A DNA stretch of 10,826 bases from an uncultured Ruminococcus sp. Lineage in GTDB: Bacteria > Bacillota > Clostridia > Oscillospirales > CAG-272. Every line of letters begins with the position of its first letter. Within the stretch, counting starts at the first letter, position 1. A program made the position numbers and the translations under genes. The stretch covers positions 1-10,826 of the forward strand of contig CACZOH010000153.1 in assembly GCA_902782785.1 (NCBI GenBank), read 5' to 3'. A model generated the notes under the pieces. The model made no database searches. It saw nothing but the letters and a program-made list of their open reading frames with translations, and was not told the origin of the DNA. Below, piece by piece: positions 7,568 through 10,826 of the stretch.

Positions 7568-8080
7568 TTACTTGATCATAAAGCTTAAAAAGCCGAGCGC
7601 GCCCTGGACTATGAGCGTTACGATCGCTCCCGCGATAAGCACGCCGCCTATAATGGAGATCATGGAATTTTTGAATTTCATTCCCGTGAGCGCCGCTACG
7701 AGAGCGCCTGTCCACGCGCCCGTCATCGGCAGCGGTATAGCCACGAAGAGCATCAGCCCGAAGACCTCGAACCTCTGCACCTTCGGCGTGTTTTTGTTCG
7801 CCTTTTTTTCAAGCCAGAGACCTAATTTCTTAAGGCGCTTCGTTCCCTTTGACCATTCTATGACTCTTTTTACGAAAAGCAATATGAACGGTACGGGCAG
7901 AAGATTTCCGATGACGCACAGTATGTAGCACCAGTACCACGGTATCTTGAACGCAAGCACGCCTATCGGTATGCCTCCGCGCAGCTCAACTATGGGCAAA
8001 ACGGACACGACAAATGTGACTATGTATTTTACCCACAAGGGTGCGCCGGCAAAAATGCCGGCTATAAAATCTTTTATCAA
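7568..8080 (-). CDS. Small multidrug export family membrane protein (COG2426-like)
   Basis: 170 residues and strongly hydrophobic, with about five likely membrane segments (roughly 17-33, 39-55, 57-73, 105-130 and 138-168). A basic cytoplasmic-type stretch at about 80-102 (KRLKKLGLWLEKKANK) separates two halves. The motifs ELRGGIPIG (32-40) and PLPMTGAWTGAL (116-127) are typical of the 'small multi-drug export' family (PF06695/COG2426). Despite the name, transport activity of the family is poorly established and the substrate here is unknown. The start is TTG at 8080, preceded by GGGAG 6 nt upstream; the ATG further upstream (in the -10 region) runs into a stop in another frame. A near-consensus promoter lies just upstream. 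Downstream it abuts the metK riboswitch. Confidence 0.85.
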   Translation of the reverse strand: MIKDFIAGIFAGAPLWVKYIVTFVVSVLPIVELRGGIPIGVLAFKIPWYWCYILCVIGNLLPVPFILLFVKRVIEWSKGTKRLKKLGLWLEKKANKNTPKVQRFEVFGLMLFVAIPLPMTGAWTGALVAALTGMKFKNSMISIIGGVLIAGAIVTLIVQGALGFLSFMIK

Positions 8081-8091
8081 AACTGTCTCCC
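8081..8091 (-). promoter_or_regulatory. Ribosome binding site deciding a TTG start
   Basis: Minus-strand GGGAG sits 6 nt before the TTG at 8080. No in-frame ATG or GTG with a comparable site lies between the promoter and this codon, which supports TTG initiation of the membrane protein. Confidence 0.65.
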
Positions 8092-8110
8092 AAAACGCTG
8101 ATTTTTATCC

Positions 8111-8139
8111 ATTATATATCATATAAATATATTTTTCAA
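8111..8139 (-). promoter_or_regulatory. Sigma-A promoter for the membrane protein gene
   Basis: On the minus strand, -35 TTGAAA (8139-8134, five of six consensus bases), a 17-bp AT-rich spacer, and a perfect -10 TATAAT (8116-8111). Transcription should start near 8104, giving a leader of about 25 nt. This is the strongest promoter seen upstream of the metK cluster, so it may also feed the riboswitch and metK operon. Confidence 0.85.
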
Positions 8140-8242
8140 CGTTTTTCTTTTATTTTTACAAATGTTTTACAAAAGTCATATAAGACGGGAACCGTACGGA
8201 CGCTCCTTTTTTATCTGATCATTCCTTTGAACGGATGCCGTA

Positions 8243-9928
8243 TTATTTGATAATGAAGGAGTTGCACGGTACGCCCGCGCTGTTGCAGAGGTTTACGGTC
8301 TCCGGGAACGTGTCCTCAAGCTTAGCGTTGTAATGTACGCTCTTTATCTTCTTTGACGTCTTTAATACGACGGTATCCTTGCCGACTATCTCGACGCTGT
8401 CCGGCACGACGAGCTTAGCCGATAACTTGACGTAGAAGCCCTTGAGCTCTCCGCCCTCGGCGCGCAGACCGTCGCCCACGTTTCTGAATTTGACAGTCGC
8501 GGTGGTGCCGCCGTCGGAGAATTCAACGGATACGGCGGACGGGCCTTCAACGTATTCAGGATCGCCTATGCCGTAAATGTTAGCGAGTATTATGTTCGTA
8601 AGTCTTTCCGCCTGTTCCCACTTGCAGTACGGGTGCAGATTGTTCTCGTACGTTCTGTCTTTCCACAGGTCGGAGGACTGGCACATATGAGAATTCGGCA
8701 CGTTATTGGGGATAAGGCCCATATGCTGGCGTATGCTGTCATACGGGAACGCCTGAAATATCGGCGGGAACTCTATGACGAATACGGGGTAATTGCGGTT
8801 TATGAGGTCGTGTCTGCTTCTGTATTCCTCTATAAGCGCCTTGAATCTATCGTTATATTTCGTGTCGTTGTTCGAATTGCAGTCGGATTCGCCCTGATAC
8901 CAGATAAGTCCGCATATCGGGAAGTTCTGGAACGGATACATATAGTGGTTATACATAAAGCGCGACGGATTGTTGTTTACGCTCGGTCCGGAATAAACGC
9001 CGGTCTTGGAATTCAACTTGTCTATGTTAAGCTTGTCGCAGACTTCGTTCGGGCAGAAGGCGTTGAGCGCCGCGCCGCCCGCGTCGAATTCTATAAGTCC
9101 TATCGGTATTTTGCCTTCAAGCTTGTCGTATAACTGCTTGCCCGTGAAGAAACCGATGGCAGCGAACTGATAAGCGCCTGATTTCGGCTTCTGCCAGCCG
9201 CGTTTTACGGGCGTATCCTCGTTGACCTCGGGAGTACCCTGCTTCAGTCCGTTGTTCGCGTCGGTCATTGAGCTTCTGTTCAATCTGATGAGATCGTCGT
9301 TTGATATAACGCAGTTTTTGCCCGCGGCGCTTGCAAGCGGTTCTGCTTTTATGGAGCTTACGGGATACGCTACGTTCGATTGACCGACTACCCAGTAAAC
9401 GTCGCCCACAAGAACACCGGTATATACGAATTCAACGCCGTCGCCGTAGACTCTGAAATCACGTCCCTCGGTACACTCGGGAAGCGAGCCGTTCAGCGTG
9501 ATCATAAAGTGACCGTCTTTTACAAGAGCGGCGCCTGTAAGTCCTGCAAATTCCGCGTTGACGCGTTTGCCTTCCTGACCGATGTCTGCAAAGCCCCATA
9601 CGCGTATATATTCATTTCTCTGTATAACCATATCGTTGCCGAAGACGTGAGTGACTTGGAAATCCGTCGCCGCGGGTGCGTCAAGCACGGCCTGATCGGG
9701 TTCCGGGAACGTGGGTTCCGTGGTCTCGGGCTCGGTAGTTATCTCCTCGGTCGTTTCGGGCTCGGTCGTCACCTCTTCTGTCGTCACTTCTTCGGTCGTG
9801 ACCTCAGCCGTCGTTTCGGCGGGTTTTGTCTCAGCTTCAGTATTTGTCACTGTACCTTCTCCCGCGCAGCCGCTTATAACGGCGAGTACGGTAAATACGG
9901 TAAGTATAAGCGAAATAATACGTTTCAT
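8243..9928 (-). CDS. Secreted lipoprotein esterase, sialate O-acetylesterase (SASA, SGNH-like) family
   Basis: 561 residues. A lipoprotein signal ends in ISGC (Cys21), residues 28-78 are a Thr/Glu/Pro spacer with six five-residue repeats, and the rest is the enzyme. The sequence VFGNDMVIQR--IRVWGFAD (95-114) matches the N-terminal part of sialate O-acetylesterases. GDVYWVVGQSN (175-185) holds the presumed catalytic Ser184, GLIWYQGESD (340-349) is the second conserved block, and NLHP (430-433) carries the presumed catalytic His432; the acid residue is not certain (Asp420 or Asp424). Residues from about 460 form a small C-terminal beta-rich domain. The family removes O-acetyl groups from sialic acids or plant polysaccharides; the actual substrate cannot be told here. 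Likely anchored on the outer face of the membrane. It has a perfect AGGAGG site 5 nt upstream of the ATG and its own promoter. No clear terminator follows. Confidence 0.88.
   Translation of the reverse strand: MKRIISLILTVFTVLAVISGCAGEGTVTNTEAETKPAETTAEVTTEEVTTEEVTTEPETTEEITTEPETTEPTFPEPDQAVLDAPAATDFQVTHVFGNDMVIQRNEYIRVWGFADIGQEGKRVNAEFAGLTGAALVKDGHFMITLNGSLPECTEGRDFRVYGDGVEFVYTGVLVGDVYWVVGQSNVAYPVSSIKAEPLASAAGKNCVISNDDLIRLNRSSMTDANNGLKQGTPEVNEDTPVKRGWQKPKSGAYQFAAIGFFTGKQLYDKLEGKIPIGLIEFDAGGAALNAFCPNEVCDKLNIDKLNSKTGVYSGPSVNNNPSRFMYNHYMYPFQNFPICGLIWYQGESDCNSNNDTKYNDRFKALIEEYRSRHDLINRNYPVFVIEFPPIFQAFPYDSIRQHMGLIPNNVPNSHMCQSSDLWKDRTYENNLHPYCKWEQAERLTNIILANIYGIGDPEYVEGPSAVSVEFSDGGTTATVKFRNVGDGLRAEGGELKGFYVKLSAKLVVPDSVEIVGKDTVVLKTSKKIKSVHYNAKLEDTFPETVNLCNSAGVPCNSFIIK
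9713..9802 (-). repeat. Six 15-bp in-frame repeats coding (V/E/I)TTE(E/P) pentapeptides
   Basis: Residues 43-72 of the esterase read VTTEE, VTTEE, VTTEP, ETTEE, ITTEP, ETTEP, which is six exact five-residue periods over 90 bp. They form the spacer between the lipid-anchored Cys21 and the enzyme. The 15-bp unit keeps the frame if copies are gained or lost. Confidence 0.9.
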
Positions 9929-9952
9929 AACATCCTCCTGTTCTTTTCCGTT

Positions 9953-9982
9953 ATTTTATCATATACGGGCACGTTTTGTCAA
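9953..9982 (-). promoter_or_regulatory. Sigma-A promoter of the esterase lipoprotein gene
   Basis: On the minus strand, a perfect -35 TTGACA (9982-9977), an 18-bp spacer, and -10 TAAAAT (9958-9953) preceded by TGA, which gives an extended -10 (TGnTAAAAT). The AGGAGG ribosome binding site (9939-9934) and the ATG at 9928 follow at normal spacing. Confidence 0.85.
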
Positions 9983-10023
9983 TAGTTTTGATTCAGAAAT
10001 ACGTCTGATACGCATATTTTTAA

Positions 10024-10036
10024 TATAAAATTTATA
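10024..10036. promoter_or_regulatory. Candidate operator: perfect 6-1-6 inverted repeat in the divergent intergenic region
   Basis: TATAAA-A-TTTATA is a perfect dyad around a single central base. With one flanking base on each side (10023-10037) it agrees with the PerR box of Bacillota (TTATAATnATTATAA) at 11 of 14 positions by manual comparison. It lies between the divergent esterase and desulfoferrodoxin genes. The region is very AT-rich, so a chance dyad is a real possibility. Confidence 0.25.
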
Positions 10037-10066
10037 AGCACGATTTACTTTTATTGTATAAAAACG

Positions 10067-10100
10067 TTGACTGTGCGGCTTTTGTATGATAGAGTATAAT
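10067..10100 (+). promoter_or_regulatory. Probable promoter region of the desulfoferrodoxin gene
   Basis: A perfect -10 TATAAT (10095-10100) sits 41 nt before the ATG, with a second -10-like TATGAT at 10085-10090. The only good -35 is TTGACT at 10067-10072, which is 22 bp from TATAAT and 12 bp from TATGAT, neither an ideal distance. A weaker pairing of TTGACT with TAGAGT at 17 bp is possible. A promoter is very likely here, but which hexamers are used is unclear; an activator could compensate for the spacing. Confidence 0.45.
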
Positions 10101-10131
10101 CAAAAGCGCGAACAGCGCAAAAAAACGATTT

Positions 10132-10136
10132 GGAGG
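10132..10136 (+). promoter_or_regulatory. Ribosome binding site that fixes the desulfoferrodoxin start
   Basis: GGAGG lies 5 nt before the ATG at 10142. The in-frame TTG at 10130 overlaps this site and cannot use it, so the start at 10142 is preferred over the four-residue longer version. Confidence 0.85.
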
Positions 10137-10141
10137 AAATT

Positions 10142-10516
10142 ATGGAACTGAGATTTTTCCGCTGTGAGGTATGCGGACAGATAGTCGCGATAGTCAAAAA
10201 GACGGGCGCTCCCGTCGTATGCTGCGGCAAGCCGATGAAGGAGATAATCCCCGGCACGACAGACGCTTCGCTTGAAAAACACGTACCCGTATATGAAGTA
10301 AAAGGAAACGCCGTTACGGTTTGCATCGGCTCCGTCGAGCACCCGATGACGCCCGAGCACTACATAGAATGGGTATGCCTCAAAACAAAGCAGGGCAACC
10401 AGAGAAAGCCGCTTCATCCGGGCGAGGCGCCGAAGGTATGCTTTTCGATCTGCGAGGGAGACGAGGTTGAGGCGGTATACGCTTACTGCAATCTCCACAG
10501 CCTTTGGAAAGCGTAA
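10142..10516 (+). CDS. dfx: Desulfoferrodoxin (class I superoxide reductase)
   Basis: 124 residues, normal for the two-iron class. The N-terminal desulforedoxin-like domain has the four Cys ligands of Fe centre I: C8, C11, C27 and C28. The catalytic domain has the expected Fe centre II ligands: His47 in EKHVPV, His67 in EHPM, His73, Cys116 and His119 in CNLH, together with the Glu45-Lys46 pair known in the family to assist catalysis. The enzyme reduces superoxide to hydrogen peroxide without producing oxygen, using electrons usually supplied by rubredoxin, and acts in the cytoplasm of anaerobes. It appears to be a single-gene transcript, with its own promoter region and a strong terminator 16 nt after the stop. 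Divergent from the esterase gene. No rubredoxin or rubrerythrin gene lies in the window. Confidence 0.97.
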   Translation: MELRFFRCEVCGQIVAIVKKTGAPVVCCGKPMKEIIPGTTDASLEKHVPVYEVKGNAVTVCIGSVEHPMTPEHYIEWVCLKTKQGNQRKPLHPGEAPKVCFSICEGDEVEAVYAYCNLHSLWKA

Positions 10517-10530
10517 CGTCCTGATACCGA

Positions 10531-10558
10531 AAAAACCGCCTTTTGCAAGGCGGTTTTT
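10531..10558. terminator. Bidirectional intrinsic terminator
   Basis: AAAAACCGCCTT and AAGGCGGTTTTT form a 12-bp stem with a TTGC loop, with A-runs on the left and T-runs on the right. It ends the desulfoferrodoxin transcript on the plus strand and can serve the converging minus-strand gene from the right. The 51 bases between it and that gene's stop hold nothing else I can support. Confidence 0.93.
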
Positions 10559-10609
10559 CGTTTTATCTGCATCGGAGATCAAAGAGGGTCAGGTATGAGG
10601 AAGATTTTA

Positions 10610-10826
10610 TTAAACGTCCGGCGTTTGCTGTCTGACGGTATAATCAAGGGTGTCGAGATCCGCTTCTATGATCGTTCCGTCCGAGAATACGGTTCTCTGC
10701 CGTCTTATATCTCCGTCAATGAATTCGTGGCGGACAAGCTTTGCGTGCGCCAGGCGCTTTGCGGAATCGCAGGCTTTCTTAACGTTTTCTACGTCTTTTT
10801 CGTCCGCGTCTATCGGACAGTAAACG
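10610..10826 (-). CDS. C-terminal 71 residues of an unidentified protein (5' end outside window)
   Basis: The frame is open from the window edge to a TAA at 10610-10612. I do not recognise the protein with confidence. The tail is charged, has a helical-looking stretch (DADEKDVENVKKACDSAKRL) and then TVFSDGTIIEADLDTLDYTV, a beta-hairpin pattern of the kind found at the C-terminus of some secreted glycoside hydrolases; that is only a resemblance. The minus frame is preferred over the open plus frame opposite it because 30 of its 71 codons start with G, its composition is soluble-protein-like, and a bidirectional terminator lies just beyond its stop. Confidence 0.6.
   Translation of the reverse strand, partial: VYCPIDADEKDVENVKKACDSAKRLAHAKLVRHEFIDGDIRRQRTVFSDGTIIEADLDTLDYTVRQQTPDV

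Noticed and set aside
8081..8242. Terminator after the esterase gene
   Set aside because: The best hairpin (GGAGC pairing with GGTTCC, around a GTCCGTAC-type loop) has only about 5 bp and no U-tract. I see nothing in this gap beyond the promoter for the next gene.
10100..10582. Minus-strand frames of 91 and 160 codons opposite desulfoferrodoxin
   Set aside because: One of them runs through the terminator stem and both are antisense to a gene with all its metal ligands intact. No ribosome binding site or family motif was seen.
1..10826. Mobile element, phage, toxin-antitoxin, CRISPR or other defence system
   Set aside because: No transposase, integrase, terminal repeats, repeat-spacer array or known defence-protein motif could be seen; the genes are housekeeping or surface proteins with similar base composition throughout.

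Overview
This window looks like chromosomal DNA from an anaerobic, low-to-mid G+C Bacillota, most likely an uncultured Clostridia member of the gut type. The reasons are an S-box (SAM-I) riboswitch in front of metK, a stand-alone RecD2 helicase, a ComF protein, a class I desulfoferrodoxin (an enzyme of anaerobes), purine-rich AGGAGG-type ribosome binding sites, a TTG start, and two secreted lipoproteins with Thr/Glu-rich spacers. The genus cannot be resolved from the sequence alone.

Layout. Nearly everything is on the minus strand. From right to left: the 3' tail of an unidentified gene (10610-10826), which converges on the plus-strand desulfoferrodoxin gene (10142-10516) across a bidirectional terminator. 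A 213-bp divergent intergenic region (9929-10141) follows, and then a lipoprotein esterase of the sialate O-acetylesterase/SASA family (8243-9928). A short AT-rich gap carries a near-consensus promoter for a small membrane protein of the 'small multidrug export' family (7568-8080). Immediately after its stop codon comes a SAM-I riboswitch with a clear terminator/antiterminator switch (7432-7565). It leads into a tight cluster of metK, recD2 and comF, with 4-nt and 8-nt overlaps, and then a very large multidomain CotH lipoprotein that begins 27 nt after comF and runs off the left edge.

How it fits together. The spacing predicts one transcript metK-recD2-comF-cotH under SAM attenuation: high SAM should terminate transcription before metK and so also lower the helicase, the ComF phosphoribosyltransferase-like protein and the CotH surface protein. 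The two lipoproteins share the same design (lipobox, about 50-110 residues of T/E-rich spacer, then folded domains) and are probably displayed outside the cell. The desulfoferrodoxin is an independent oxidative-defence unit. I found no mobile element, CRISPR array, tRNA, rRNA or defence system. The most interesting points are the SAM-controlled operon content and the architecture of the CotH lipoprotein; neither proves a new system.
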